Shown: positions 16,827-26,152, numbered from the stretch's first letter. The stretch: 64,000 nt of DNA from Streptomyces mashuensis (GCF_014654785.1 NZ_BNBD01000002.1:310001-374000), one strand, 5' to 3'. Numbers and translations are program-made. The notes: generated by a model not told the origin, from the letters alone.

Positions 16827-18025
16827 TGCCCAGCGGCTGGCGCTTCATCGCCCAGCGCGCGCTGCCCGAGACGATCCTCGACTGGGAGGTCCCCTTCACG
16901 CTGTCCTCCAACCCCAAGCGCACCCTCAGCGGTCCCGGCTCGATGGCCGGCACCATCGATCCCGAATACGCGCGGATGATCGGCGCGGATGGCAAGCCGA
17001 TGATCCGGGAGTGGGACACGAAGGTTTACCTGGAAATCGACGGCGTGATCCGCTGGGGCGGCCTGGTCACCAAGACCACGTTCGACGGGCCGAAGGCCAG
17101 CATCAGCTGCGAGGGCCTCAGCAGCTACGCCCAGGGCATCCCGTACGAGGACTACATGGTCTCAGGAGCCCTCATCACGCCGCCGGACCCCTACGCCGGG
17201 AAGGACAAAAATTACGACGGGTGGATCGACGGCGAGAAGGGCAAGCAGCGAGTGCCGCCACCGCCGAAGCCCTACGGAGGCCCGCGCATCGACGCATTCG
17301 ACGCCTTCCGCAACATCTGGTCCCACATCCAGAGTCGGCCATACGGCGACATCGGCCTGAAGATCGACACCCACCGGCTCGGCGAGCTCCTCGGCGCGGA
17401 GGACGGCTCCAGCCCCTGGGAGCTGGCCTGGTGGGACAACCCCGACTGCGGACAGTCGCTCGACACACTCGCCCGCACCACGCCCTTCGACTGGATCGAG
17501 ACACACGCCTGGGCCAGCGGCGGCAACGCGATCGAGCACCGCATCCGGCTCGGCAACCCCCGGCTCGGCCGGAAGCGGAGCGACCTCAGATTCGCCGACG
17601 GCGAGAACATCATCGCCATCGCCAAGCCCGAGGGCATGGGCGACGACTACGCCAACGAAATCGTGGTCCTGGGCAAGGGCGAAGGCCGCAAGATGAACCG
17701 CGCCCAGGTGCACCGCTACGACGGACGGCTGCGCCGCGTCGCCACCGTCACCGACAAGACGCTCGCCACGGACACCGCGCTGCGCACCCGCGGCGAACAG
17801 GAACTCGCTGGCCGCACACAGGCCCTGCAGATCCCCGCCATCCAGATCGTCGACCACCCGAATGCACCCCTGGGCGCCTGGCAGCTCGGCGACGACATAC
17901 GCGTCCAGGTCAACGTCCCATGGATCGGCGACGTCGACGTGTGGCACCGGATCGTCGCCGACGAGATCAGCGCCGACGGAGCCGTGGTCCTCACGCTGAA
18001 GCGCTCCGACGCCTTCCACTACTGA
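16826..18025 (+). CDS. Minor tail / baseplate protein (Gp37-like)
   Basis: 399 residues from ATG at 16826, which overlaps the previous TGA. Sections such as GSMAGTIDPEYARM, GLSSYAQGIPYEDYM, DTLARTTPFDWIE and IVVLGKGEG match the ReqiPepy6 Gp37-like tail proteins known from actinophages, relatives of tail-hub proteins. Expected to sit at the tail tip under the fibre. No enzymatic motif seen. Confidence 0.72.
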   Translation: MPSGWRFIAQRALPETILDWEVPFTLSSNPKRTLSGPGSMAGTIDPEYARMIGADGKPMIREWDTKVYLEIDGVIRWGGLVTKTTFDGPKASISCEGLSSYAQGIPYEDYMVSGALITPPDPYAGKDKNYDGWIDGEKGKQRVPPPPKPYGGPRIDAFDAFRNIWSHIQSRPYGDIGLKIDTHRLGELLGAEDGSSPWELAWWDNPDCGQSLDTLARTTPFDWIETHAWASGGNAIEHRIRLGNPRLGRKRSDLRFADGENIIAIAKPEGMGDDYANEIVVLGKGEGRKMNRAQVHRYDGRLRRVATVTDKTLATDTALRTRGEQELAGRTQALQIPAIQIVDHPNAPLGAWQLGDDIRVQVNVPWIGDVDVWHRIVADEISADGAVVLTLKRSDAFHY

Positions 18026-18028
18026 CTA

Positions 18029-18047
18029 CAGCGCGCGACACAAACCA
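18029..18047 (+). repeat. Late-gene intergenic hairpin motif, copy 8
   Basis: CAGCGCGCGACACAAACCA. CGCG can pair with CGCG at 18049-18052 to close a loop carrying ACACAAACC. 25 nt before the tail fibre start. Confidence 0.65.
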
Positions 18048-18071
18048 CCGCGGCCACACAGCATCCCAGCC

Positions 18072-21000
18072 ATGGTCAACTTCCTGGACACGCAGTCCGA
18101 CGCCCGGCGCTTCGCGGCGCTGCTGGCCGACTACGACCGCCGCCTCCAGGCCCTCGAACGCTCCACGCAGGCCGCCCACACCAGCATCGAGGGCGGCACC
18201 ATGGACATCTACGACACCAAGGGCACCCTCAAGGGATCGGTCGGCGTCCAGCCGGACGGCGGCGTCGCCCTCGTCCCCGTCAACACCAGCCCGCCGCCGA
18301 CACCCACACCGCCGACCGTCCAGCCGGTGCTCGCCGGCCTCCTCGTCGGCTGGGACGGGCAGTGGGACGACTCCTACCGAACGCCCACGGACTTCTCGCT
18401 CATCCAGGTCCACGTCGGCCCGGCCCCGGACTTCACGCCGACCGTCAACACACAGGTCGCCACGATCACCGCTCCGCTCGGCGGTACGGCCACCATCGCC
18501 ATCGAGGGCTACGCCCCGGTGTGGGTCCGCCTCGTCGGGCAGAACACCGCGGCCGTCGTCGGCCGGTCGTCCACCGCCGTCCAGGGGCTACCCCGGCAAG
18601 CCGTCCCCCAGGACCTGGTCGACGGCATCGTCACCGAGGTCAAGCTCGCCCAGAACGCCGTCACCCAGGCAAAGATCGCGCTAGGAGCAGTCGGCTCCGC
18701 TGCACTCGCGACCGGAGCGGTCCTCGAGGACAAGCTGGCCAAGGCCGCGGTCACCGTCGGCAAGATTGCCGACGGCGCCGTCACCCTCAACGCCCTGGGC
18801 GGAGCGCTCTCGGACTCCGCCGCCCAGCGCTACGTCGACGCGATGGGCGACCCCGCGACGTGGCAGCCCCTCTCCAAGGGCACTGGGGCCGTCTGGAGTC
18901 ACCTCACCAGCGTCACCAGCGCCCCGACCGGCCAGGCCGTGGGCCAGGCCCAGGGGTTCGTCCAGCTCCGCGGCACCACCCTCACCCCCTACGAGCCCGG
19001 CACCCTCTACCGCATCAGCGCCCGCATCCGGCTCACCGCTCCCACCGGAGGATCGGACTCGTTCTACGTCGGCGTCCTCGGTATCGGCGCGGACAAGGTG
19101 ACGCTGGTCAACCGCAACGGCGCCAACAGCCCGAACGCCCACTACTACGCGGCCGCATCCAGCACCCCGATCACCACCACCGACGGCTGGGTGACCGTTG
19201 TCGGGTACCTGAAGGACCGGGCAGCGGCGGGCGCAAACGGCTCGGCCGGACCGAACAACGACCCCCGCTCGGCGGGCCTGGTACACGCCGACGTGCGCTT
19301 CATTGCCCCATACCTGTGGCTGAACTACAACGGCCTGGACGGCAACCCGTTGACCAGCGTCATGCAGGTCGACATGGTCACGATCGAGGCCCTGAAGACC
19401 GGCCTCGTCGACTCCACGAATCTCGTCGCCGGCAGCGTCATCACCGCAGCGCTCGCCACCGACGCGGTGACCGCTGGCAAGGTCGCCGCCGACGCGATCA
19501 GCGCGCGCGAGCTGCAGGCCGGTTCCGTGACCGCCGCGGAGCTCACCGCGGGCGCCGTTACCGCCAACGCGGTCGCCGCCGGGGCGATCACTGCGGAGAA
19601 GATCCTCGCCGGTGCCGTCACCACCGACAAGCTCGTCGCCCTCGCCGTCACCGCGGAGAAGATCGCTTCCCTCGCGGTGACCGCGGACAAGCTCGACGCC
19701 CTGGCGGTGACCGCCGACAAGCTGGCCGCCAACTCGGTTACCGCCACCAAGATCGAAGCGGGGGCGGTCACCGCGAGCCACATCAAGGCCGGCGCGATAT
19801 CCGCCGACAAGCTGTCGCTCGGCACCGACGGCAACCTGATTGCCGATCCGTCCTTCGAAGGCGCCGTCACCGACCAACGCCTCCTCGACCAGACGTCGTG
19901 GACGACCGTCACCCCCGGCAACAACACCCCCCGAGCCATCCAGGTCAACGCCGCCGCAGCGACGGCCACCACCCGCACGCACACCCTCGCGGTGGCCCCC
20001 GCAGTGCCTGGTCAGAAGATGTTCCTGGCCACGGACTACCTCGCCTCCAGCGACTGGGCCGGGACACGGGTGAGCATCTCCGCCCGGTGGGAAGACGCAG
20101 CAGGCACTGCACTCGGGGTCAGCACCGTCACCACCGGCGACGGCAAGGTAATCCGCGGCTCCTGGCAGCGCATCCAGGGCGTAGCACCCGATGCGGCCCC
20201 GGCCAACACTGTCCGAGTCCGCATCATGCTGTCCACCGTCGACTCGACGGCCGGCACCGTGGCCTACGACAACGCCGAGGCCCGCCCTGTCCTCTCTTCC
20301 GGCCCCGCCGGCGGCCGCGCCGAGCTCTCCCCGCTCGGCCTGCTCCTCTACGACGGCGACGGCCAAGAGACAGTATCCCTGGTCACCGGACGCCCCAACT
20401 ATGTGACCCTACGAGCCGACGGGGTGCCGGTCGCCACCATCGACCAGCACGGAAACGGGGGCTTCCAGGACTTGTCCGTCGCTGGCCACCTGACCGTCGG
20501 CGGCGACCCCATCACCTCGCTGCTCGATGCTGCTCCCCGCGGCATCGTCGCCCTGGCGGTGATGTACACCGCTGTCACGACAAGCGGCAGCGAACTGGGG
20601 TACGTCGAACTCGCCTTCACCGCCGACCCCACGCGCATGTACCGCGTCGTCCTGGACGTCTACGCCGACGCGAGCGCGCCGGGAGGGGAACTGCAGCTCT
20701 TCCTCCGCGACGGCGGAACGAGCACCCCACGCATCTCCTCGCCCCAGATCCAGTCGGCGATCCACCAGCTCACGACATCCGACTGGATGCGCGTGCGACT
20801 GGAGACCGTCCGCTCTGGAGCCGACTTCGGCGCCGGGCAGCACAGGCTGCTGACGACCTTCGTCAACATGTACGGGCCGAGCGGACAGTCGGTGTCCCTC
20901 AAGAGTGGCGACGTCTACCCCGGCCTCATGTACGTCGAGGACGTCGGGCCCGCGGTGCCGGTGACCGGCGTGTACAACACCGGCGGAGGGACGAGCGCAC

Positions 21001-21488
21001 CCCCGCAACAGAAGTACGTCCGCACCTACGACGCCTCGTGGTCCGGGAGCTACGCCAACCGCAACGCGTACAACTCGTACTACGGAAGCAAGGCGATCCA
21101 GGGCTACTACTCGTCGACCAACGGCATGCAGGCCGCGCTGATCGGCTTCCCCTCGAGCGTGGCCTCCGACCTGAGCGGCGCCAAGCTGATCAAGGCCGAG
21201 GCGTACGTCTACTTCGAGCATTGGTACGACAATGCCGGCGGCAGGGCGGTCCTCAAGACACACAGCCACGGCTCCCGCCCCGGCACCTTCTCCTGCGACT
21301 CGAAATCGCTCACCGTCAGCTTTGCCCGCAACGAAGGCAAATGGATCGACATCACCAGCATCTTCGATCCCGGATGGTTCCGCGGCATCGCGCTGGACCC
21401 GAACAACTCGTCCTCGGCCTACTACGGCATCGCCCGGGGCTACGACGCCACCAACTTCCCCCAGCTCCGCCTCACCTACACCAAGTGA
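18072..21488 (+). CDS. Large tail fibre / receptor-binding protein
   Basis: 1138 residues. Two arrays of an ~10-residue repeat of the form AVTADKLxAL, at residues ~190-240 and ~450-583, should form a fibrous beta-helix or trimeric rod. A jelly-roll-like module follows (LIADPSFEG, near residue 590). The C-terminal ~150 residues, rich in Tyr and Gly (YYGSKAIQGYYSS...HSHGSRPGTFSC), form a compact domain I have seen at the end of Streptomyces phage fibres. This is the probable host-range determinant. DNA of the repeat section is itself repetitive and could recombine. Confidence 0.8.
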   Translation: MVNFLDTQSDARRFAALLADYDRRLQALERSTQAAHTSIEGGTMDIYDTKGTLKGSVGVQPDGGVALVPVNTSPPPTPTPPTVQPVLAGLLVGWDGQWDDSYRTPTDFSLIQVHVGPAPDFTPTVNTQVATITAPLGGTATIAIEGYAPVWVRLVGQNTAAVVGRSSTAVQGLPRQAVPQDLVDGIVTEVKLAQNAVTQAKIALGAVGSAALATGAVLEDKLAKAAVTVGKIADGAVTLNALGGALSDSAAQRYVDAMGDPATWQPLSKGTGAVWSHLTSVTSAPTGQAVGQAQGFVQLRGTTLTPYEPGTLYRISARIRLTAPTGGSDSFYVGVLGIGADKVTLVNRNGANSPNAHYYAAASSTPITTTDGWVTVVGYLKDRAAAGANGSAGPNNDPRSAGLVHADVRFIAPYLWLNYNGLDGNPLTSVMQVDMVTIEALKTGLVDSTNLVAGSVITAALATDAVTAGKVAADAISARELQAGSVTAAELTAGAVTANAVAAGAITAEKILAGAVTTDKLVALAVTAEKIASLAVTADKLDALAVTADKLAANSVTATKIEAGAVTASHIKAGAISADKLSLGTDGNLIADPSFEGAVTDQRLLDQTSWTTVTPGNNTPRAIQVNAAAATATTRTHTLAVAPAVPGQKMFLATDYLASSDWAGTRVSISARWEDAAGTALGVSTVTTGDGKVIRGSWQRIQGVAPDAAPANTVRVRIMLSTVDSTAGTVAYDNAEARPVLSSGPAGGRAELSPLGLLLYDGDGQETVSLVTGRPNYVTLRADGVPVATIDQHGNGGFQDLSVAGHLTVGGDPITSLLDAAPRGIVALAVMYTAVTTSGSELGYVELAFTADPTRMYRVVLDVYADASAPGGELQLFLRDGGTSTPRISSPQIQSAIHQLTTSDWMRVRLETVRSGADFGAGQHRLLTTFVNMYGPSGQSVSLKSGDVYPGLMYVEDVGPAVPVTGVYNTGGGTSAPPQQKYVRTYDASWSGSYANRNAYNSYYGSKAIQGYYSSTNGMQAALIGFPSSVASDLSGAKLIKAEAYVYFEHWYDNAGGRAVLKTHSHGSRPGTFSCDSKSLTVSFARNEGKWIDITSIFDPGWFRGIALDPNNSSSAYYGIARGYDATNFPQLRLTYTK

Positions 21489-21514
21489 TCACTGCGATGA
21501 AAGGAGCTCCACTC

Positions 21515-21868
21515 ATGTCGGTGCTGTCCCTCCTCCACGAACACGAACTCCTGGCCAACCCGACCTTCAGCCAGAGGGTCCGCATGGCCTTCTCCCGCGT
21601 CGCCCGGGAGGTACTGGCCGAAGACCCGCAGACCCCCGGCCACCCGCTGCGGGTCTCCCTCGCCCGCACCGTCCTCACCCCCAACGACTTCACCAGCCCC
21701 GGCCTGACCCCTGTCATCGCCTCCGACCCCGTCGTCTCCGCCGCCGCAGCCGCCGGCCACATACCCGGCGAGCCGGACAGCGCCCAGGCTGCCGTCACCG
21801 ACGAGCAGATCCTCACCGCCGTCCGTGACGCCTGGAACCTGACCGCCGGTGTCGCCCCGACGCCGTGA
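21515..21868 (+). CDS. Phage protein downstream of tail fibre
   Basis: 117 residues from ATG at 21515 with AAGGAG 9 nt upstream. It starts with a helix (VLSLLHEHELLANPTFSQRVRMAFSR in two halves) and ends in a flexible Ala/Pro/Thr tail. Not recognised. Proteins of this size follow the fibre gene in several actinophages, so a tail-tip accessory or fibre chaperone is possible. Confidence 0.6.
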   Translation: MSVLSLLHEHELLANPTFSQRVRMAFSRVAREVLAEDPQTPGHPLRVSLARTVLTPNDFTSPGLTPVIASDPVVSAAAAAGHIPGEPDSAQAAVTDEQILTAVRDAWNLTAGVAPTP

Positions 21869-21885
21869 CACCGGCAACGCTCCGC

Positions 21886-21905
21886 CAGCACGAGACACAA
21901 GAACT
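21886..21905 (+). repeat. Late-gene intergenic hairpin motif, copy 9
   Basis: CAGCACGAGACACAAGAACT; CGAG and CTCG (21904-21907) close a 9-nt loop ACACAAGAA, and GCAC pairs with GTGC further out. The most divergent copy: CGCG is CGAG, with CTCG compensating in the partner strand. Confidence 0.65.
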
Positions 21906-21928
21906 CGCAGGCGTGCACCGTACGGCCC

Positions 21929-21964
21929 GCGGGGAGCCGTGGGCCTTGGGGTCCCGGCTCCCGC
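21929..21964 (+). terminator. Hairpin before membrane-protein gene
   Basis: GCGGGGAGCC and GGCTCCCGC pair with one bulged base, with an extra GGG/CCC pair inside. Located between fibre-associated and membrane genes; terminator or processing signal. Confidence 0.5.
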
Positions 21965-21997
21965 GCACCTACCGACCGATCAACCAAGGGGCCGCCA

Positions 21998-22408
21998 GTG
22001 AAAGCGCTCGTCTCACTGGCGCCGATCCTTGCCCCACTATTCGGGATGGTCGGCGCCTTGGGGGGCGCGTGGTTGGTGTACCGGCAGACCAAGCGCAAGA
22101 ACGACAGCGACTCGCACGTGGCCGCGATCAAGACAGTCACCGACGGGTTCACCAGCCTCCTTGAACAACAGCGCGCGGCCGCCAACCAGACCCAAGAGCG
22201 AATGGCGTCCCTGGAAGCGAAGTACAGCGACCTCGAGCGCCGCGTCGAGCACCTGCAGGAGGAGCAGCGGCAATGGCGCCGCTGGAAGGCGGCTGCGGTC
22301 GAATACATCCACGACCTACGCGATCTGATCCGCGACGCTCTCCATCGCCCCGTGCCCGAGCCGCCCGCTGAGATCGTCGCCGATATCGAGCAACGGGATC
22401 CCTCGTAA
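21998..22408 (+). CDS. Small membrane protein with coiled-coil tail
   Basis: 136 residues from GTG. One N-terminal membrane segment (LAPILAPLFGMVGALGGAWLVY, about residues 7-28) is followed by a basic stop-transfer KRK and a long coiled coil (residues ~50-110). Together with the next gene it may act in lysis, for example as a holin partner or spanin-like protein; this is inferred from position only. Confidence 0.6.
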   Translation: MKALVSLAPILAPLFGMVGALGGAWLVYRQTKRKNDSDSHVAAIKTVTDGFTSLLEQQRAAANQTQERMASLEAKYSDLERRVEHLQEEQRQWRRWKAAAVEYIHDLRDLIRDALHRPVPEPPAEIVADIEQRDPS

Positions 22409-22410
22409 CC

Positions 22411-22429
22411 CAGCACACGACACAAGCCC
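22411..22429 (+). repeat. Late-gene intergenic hairpin motif, copy 10
   Basis: CAGCACACGACACAAGCCC; CCAGC and GCTGG (22430-22434) form a clean 5-bp stem with a 15-nt loop holding ACACGACACAAGCCC. The clearest single-stem example. Confidence 0.75.
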
Positions 22430-22485
22430 GCTGGTACCCGCACGCTCTGCCCTCCACGTCACCTCATCGGAAGGGCAGAACCCCT

Positions 22486-22806
22486 ATGTCGACTCTCGAC
22501 TCCATCACCACCGGCGCCCAGGTCGGTGCCCTCCTGCCGCTGCTCACCGCGATCGTCCAGCGCCCGGCCTGGTCGGCGGAGGTGAAGAAGGCGGTCGCCG
22601 TCGTCCTCGCCCTGGTCGCGGGCGTCGTCACCGTGGCGGCGTCCGGTGGCTGGGCACAGTTCCAGCACGGCACCCTTACCTTCGCTACCCTCACCGCCGT
22701 CCTTGCCGCCTCCCAGACCACGTACGACCTGCTGTGGAAGCCGAGCAAGGTCGCCCCGATGATCGAGACGGTTACCAGCCCGAAGCCCGCAGGACAGGCC
22801 GAGTAG
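22486..22806 (+). CDS. Holin-like membrane protein
   Basis: 106 residues. An N-terminal hydrophobic stretch (VGALLPLLTAIVQ), a strong membrane segment (AVAVVLALVAGVVTVAA, about residues 36-52) and a third weaker one (FATLTAVLAASQTTYDLLW) resemble small holins of actinophages; the C-terminus is short and polar. ATG has GGAAGGG 9-10 nt upstream. The endolysin is 10 kb away, so lysis genes are split. Confidence 0.7.
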   Translation: MSTLDSITTGAQVGALLPLLTAIVQRPAWSAEVKKAVAVVLALVAGVVTVAASGGWAQFQHGTLTFATLTAVLAASQTTYDLLWKPSKVAPMIETVTSPKPAGQAE

Positions 22807-22821
22807 CACCGCGTCCGGTAA

Positions 22822-22841
22822 CCCGCCGGGACGCCGGCGGG
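22822..22841 (+). terminator. Terminator after holin gene
   Basis: CCCGCCGG (22822-22829) and CCGGCGGG (22834-22841) form a perfect 8-bp stem with a 4-nt loop, 16 nt after the stop. Confidence 0.7.
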
Positions 22842-23125
22842 TATCATCCGAATCAAGGTGGCCGCCTCGCCGCCGAACCCACTGCGTTGAGGGTTGCTGC
22901 TGGTGCCAGGGAGTTTGGGTCTTCCTTTTCCTCCTGGGTCTGGCCAGCAGACACACAGCCCGAGACCACTGCACGCGTGTAGAGCGTCCAGGGCCGGAGA
23001 GTGGTTGCTCCTGCGATGACCCGGCACACGGAGTGGGTTCGGTCGTGAGGCGGCCATCGCCTACTACATGCCGGCCGCCGCGTGCGGCACCACAGCTTGA
23101 GCAGCGACCAGGAGGAACCGCGGGG
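22842..23125. other. Gap between holin and duplicated-module gene
   Basis: About 285 bases with no convincing reading frame on either strand and no copy of the late motif. The preceding terminator means the next gene probably has its own promoter here; I cannot place it confidently. A GGAGGA ribosome site lies at its right end. Confidence 0.4.
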
Positions 23126-23959
23126 ATGGCCGATGCGCAGCCGCCTGCTGAGAAGATCACGGCAGAGGTCGAGCGCCTGAAGGAGATGTCTCACCAGGCG
23201 TTCTTCGAGGCGTGGATCACGTACGTACAAGGCGGCACTGACGAGGCCACCACGCGCGAGGCACAGGCGGAGGCGTTCCGTTCCCAGGACCTGGCCAGCC
23301 GTACGCTCGCCGCAGCCGACCGCGCCGCCCGCGAGTTCAAGACGGTGGTCGCGCGCCGGGACGGCGAGTCCAAGCGGGATCACCAGGCCCGCATCCGTGA
23401 CTTCCGGCAGCAGCTCCAGGACGCGCGGCAACCCGTCCTGGCCGCGGTGGAGGACCTGGCCGCAGACGAGGCCGAGTACCTGGCGCAACTCGACGACGAG
23501 GCGTTCGCCGAGGAGTGGTCGGCGTTCGTCCGAGAGGCCGCCGGCAGCTCGCGGTCCGGCCGCAACTACGTCCAGGGCCTGGCGTTCCGCTCGCCAGAGG
23601 TGGCTCCGCGGACGCAGGCTCTCGCTGTGCAGATGATGCGGAACCCGGAGGACTTCCTGCCAGAGCTGGAAGGCGAGTCCCGCAAGGCACACCAGGCACG
23701 CGTCACGCAGCTCCGCTCGCGGCTGGAGGCCGAGCTCCGCTTCCTCCAGTACACCCTGAACTACATGGCGGCGCGGTGGGGACGGATGCCGACCGCGCCG
23801 AACTACCGTCTCCAGGCGATGCGGCTCCTCGCCGAGAGGTACCCGGAGGAGTTCTCCCGGTTGCGCACCGCGGTGCGCAACGATGCGCGGCAGGCGCGCG
23901 AGGACGTACTACGACAGCGGCGCGCCGAGCGCCGACCGCAGGCGCGCTCTGCGAACTGA
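23126..23959 (+). CDS. Helical protein with internal tandem duplication
   Basis: 277 residues from ATG at 23126 (GGAGGA 9 nt upstream); the frame is open further left but has no ribosome site there. Two modules of roughly 100 residues align: AFFEAWITYVQ...FRSQDLASRTLA...RRDGESKRDHQARIRDFRQQLQ and AFAEEWSAFVR...FRSPEVAPRTQA...LEGESRKAHQARVTQLRSRLE. The third part ends in an Arg-rich tail. Predicted all-helical; no known family recognised. Probably transcribed apart from the tail operon, and it directly borders the GGCGCGCC array, so DNA binding is a plausible guess. Confidence 0.7.
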   Translation: MADAQPPAEKITAEVERLKEMSHQAFFEAWITYVQGGTDEATTREAQAEAFRSQDLASRTLAAADRAAREFKTVVARRDGESKRDHQARIRDFRQQLQDARQPVLAAVEDLAADEAEYLAQLDDEAFAEEWSAFVREAAGSSRSGRNYVQGLAFRSPEVAPRTQALAVQMMRNPEDFLPELEGESRKAHQARVTQLRSRLEAELRFLQYTLNYMAARWGRMPTAPNYRLQAMRLLAERYPEEFSRLRTAVRNDARQAREDVLRQRRAERRPQARSAN

Positions 23960-23978
23960 CGACGCACTTGCGCCCCAG

Positions 23979-24513
23979 GGCGCGCCCGATCTGGGCGCGC
24001 CCTTCTTCATGCCCGCGCGCCCGCGCCGTCGCGACGCGCCCCTCCGGCCCGTAGCGCGTGACCTTCCGGGCCGGGCCACGCACGCGCCACCCGGCCCCAG
24101 CCGCAAGCGGACCAGGCGCGCCCCGACATGGCGCGCGAGGAGAATCCGCAGGTCAGCCCATGGCGCGCCACTCAGTAGCGCGCGCTTTCCAGCGCGGAGC
24201 GCGCCCGGGGTGGCGCGCCACCGGAGTGCCGGCGCGCCTTTGCTGGCGCGCCGAGTCGGGCGGGCGCGCCACCCTGCGCGCGTGGCGGCGCAAGCGCGCT
24301 ACTCCCTGGTGGCGCGGGGACGCGCCACCACAGCCACCCGCGAGCGCGGTGCGGTTGCGGTGTGGCGCGCCTATGGAGTCAGGTGGCGCGCGCCCTGGAC
24401 ACAGCAAGGCGCGCCCGCGCGATGACTGGAGGGGTGCAGGCGCGCCTTCGGCAGGTGGCGTGGCGTCATGCGCGGAGCGCGCCCACCCCGGTCGGAGCGA
24501 GGCGAGGCGCGCC
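23979..24513. repeat. Array of 12 GGCGCGCC palindromes
   Basis: Exact GGCGCGCC octamers begin at 23979, 23994, 24115, 24162, 24212, 24231, 24245, 24263, 24364, 24408, 24439 and 24506, with at least eight further GCGCGC cores between them. Two are extended to TGGCGCGCCA. Spacing is irregular (14 to 121 nt). The whole block 23960-24532 is non-coding and lies between convergent transcription units. In random DNA of this composition about 0.15 copies would be expected. Confidence 0.8.
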
Positions 24514-24532
24514 CGTAGCGCGTCAGCTCACG

Positions 24533-26152
24533 TCACCCGACGGTGGCGAGGTCGGTGTAGAGCGTCGCGAACATTTCGGCGATCTTCAGCTCCGGCTTGC
24601 CTGCAAGCCGGTAGGCGTTGGCGATGTCCCGTTCGCCGCGCTCTTCCAGGAGGCCGATCACCGTGGGGCGGTGCTCGATGATGTACGTGCGCAGCTTCGT
24701 CATCGGCGGCGGCGCACCCTGGTCGGGGGTTGAGATCGGCTCCAGGTGTTCCCGCATCGTCATGCCCATGATGCGGGCCTGGATCTCCGCCTCGGTGAGC
24801 AGTACCGCCATGACCTTGTTGGCCCTGTTCACCTGGGCCGGGCGGGGCCGGGGGAGGTCCTGCGGCTCCTCGGCTTCGCTCGTCTCCTCGGGCCGCTCAG
24901 GCGTGGGCGGCTCCTCGTCCGGGTCCGGGGGCGGCGGCGTTCCTTCGTTGACGGGCTCGGGCTCGTCCGGGTCCGTCAGCTCGTTCTCCTCGTCGGCCGC
25001 GCGCCCGGTCGCGTCCTGCTGGCCGCCGGGCTGCTCGCCGTCCTCCATGCCAGCCTGTGCCTGTTCGGCCTTCGCCTTGAGGTGGTCCAGCGACTTGGTG
25101 ATCAGTTCGTCGGCGCTCATCACCCCCCACGCGGTGTCCGTCTTGACTGCCGTGAGCGTGCGGCGACCGTGATACTCGCGCAGCTCGCGCAGGGCGTTTT
25201 CGGGGTCGGTGGGGTGCATCAGGGCGTCGCGGATCAGCTTGGCTGCCTGCTCGCCGGTCAGGGCCGGGGCGGGCCGGGCGTGCTCCGGACGCGGGGCGGG
25301 CTGCTGAGTCTGCTGGCTGTGCTCCTGCAAATCGGCGTCGGGGCGCAGTTCGGAGGCGGAGCGGGACTCGGCGGCGTCTTGCAGGCCAAGGCGGCGCAGC
25401 AGCCCGTCGATGGTGAAGTCGTGGAACCGCTGGGTCTCGCCGGGCTGGATCTCCATGTGGAGGGTCCGCACGCCGGTAAGCCAGGCTTCACCGATGGCGT
25501 GAAGGTCCACGATCGCGTCGACGGCAGCGGGAAGGTTCTTCTCCGCCTTCACCTTCCGGGTCGTGTTGCGGGTCGGCTTGTCGTTCTCGAACGCCGTGAC
25601 GATCTCCGTGCGGGCGAGCAGCAGGCAGGGGCCCTGGTGGCGGCGCAGGAGCCACAAGACCTCGCCCCACCGGTCCTTGGCCCGGTTCCACAGGTCCGAG
25701 TCGATGACGACAGGGTCGTCGAGGGTGGGCACGCGGGAGCGGTTGCGCTCCGCCTTGCGGATCGCGCGGTTGCGGGCATACATGGCGATCTCGTCGCTGA
25801 GCATGTCCCACAGTGAGGTCATGGAGTCGATGACCAGCATGTTCGGCTTGCCATCGACGCGGGGCTGGTGGTTCACCCAGCGGATCGCGTCGAGGATGTC
25901 CTGGTAGGAGCCGTCGTGCGGGACGATCTCGTAGTCGGCGCCCGGAACGCGGCCGTAGTAGTCGGCGGTTCCCTCGCTGCCGCCGATCTCGATCCAGTAC
26001 GTCATGCCGATGAGGTCGGAGCCGGAGCCGCGCGCTGCCTCGTAGCTCTTGCCGGTCTTCTCCGGGCCGGTGAGCAGGATGATCGGCGGATTCGGCTTTC
26101 CGGTGGGCTTCCGGCTCTTGCGGGTGCGCTGGGGCGCGGTGATTCCAGCCAC
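24533..26152 (-). CDS. RecA/Sak4-like phage ATPase with disordered C-terminal extension
   Basis: 539 residues from GTG at 26152 behind GAAAGG. The ATPase core occupies about residues 20-250: Walker A LLTGPEKTGKS, Walker B MLVIDSM, and LLLARTEIV as a following strand. This matches the single-domain RecA-like ATPases (Sak4 / AAA_24 group) used in phage recombination and replication. Residues ~265-440 are acidic and Pro-rich, probably disordered, with a small helical domain at the end (LYTDLATVG). The long extension is not part of the usual ~250-residue family and may recruit SSB or other replication proteins. It has its own leader hairpin and promoter. Confidence 0.78.
   Translation of the reverse strand: MAGITAPQRTRKSRKPTGKPNPPIILLTGPEKTGKSYEAARGSGSDLIGMTYWIEIGGSEGTADYYGRVPGADYEIVPHDGSYQDILDAIRWVNHQPRVDGKPNMLVIDSMTSLWDMLSDEIAMYARNRAIRKAERNRSRVPTLDDPVVIDSDLWNRAKDRWGEVLWLLRRHQGPCLLLARTEIVTAFENDKPTRNTTRKVKAEKNLPAAVDAIVDLHAIGEAWLTGVRTLHMEIQPGETQRFHDFTIDGLLRRLGLQDAAESRSASELRPDADLQEHSQQTQQPAPRPEHARPAPALTGEQAAKLIRDALMHPTDPENALRELREYHGRRTLTAVKTDTAWGVMSADELITKSLDHLKAKAEQAQAGMEDGEQPGGQQDATGRAADEENELTDPDEPEPVNEGTPPPPDPDEEPPTPERPEETSEAEEPQDLPRPRPAQVNRANKVMAVLLTEAEIQARIMGMTMREHLEPISTPDQGAPPPMTKLRTYIIEHRPTVIGLLEERGERDIANAYRLAGKPELKIAEMFATLYTDLATVG

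Noticed and set aside
23033..23125. Upstream extension of the duplicated-module protein
   Set aside because: The extra 31 residues are Arg/Pro-rich and lack a ribosome site, while GGAGGA precedes the ATG at 23126.
23979..24513. CRISPR-like array
   Set aside because: Repeats are 8-nt palindromes with irregular spacing, no constant repeat-spacer layout and no cas genes.
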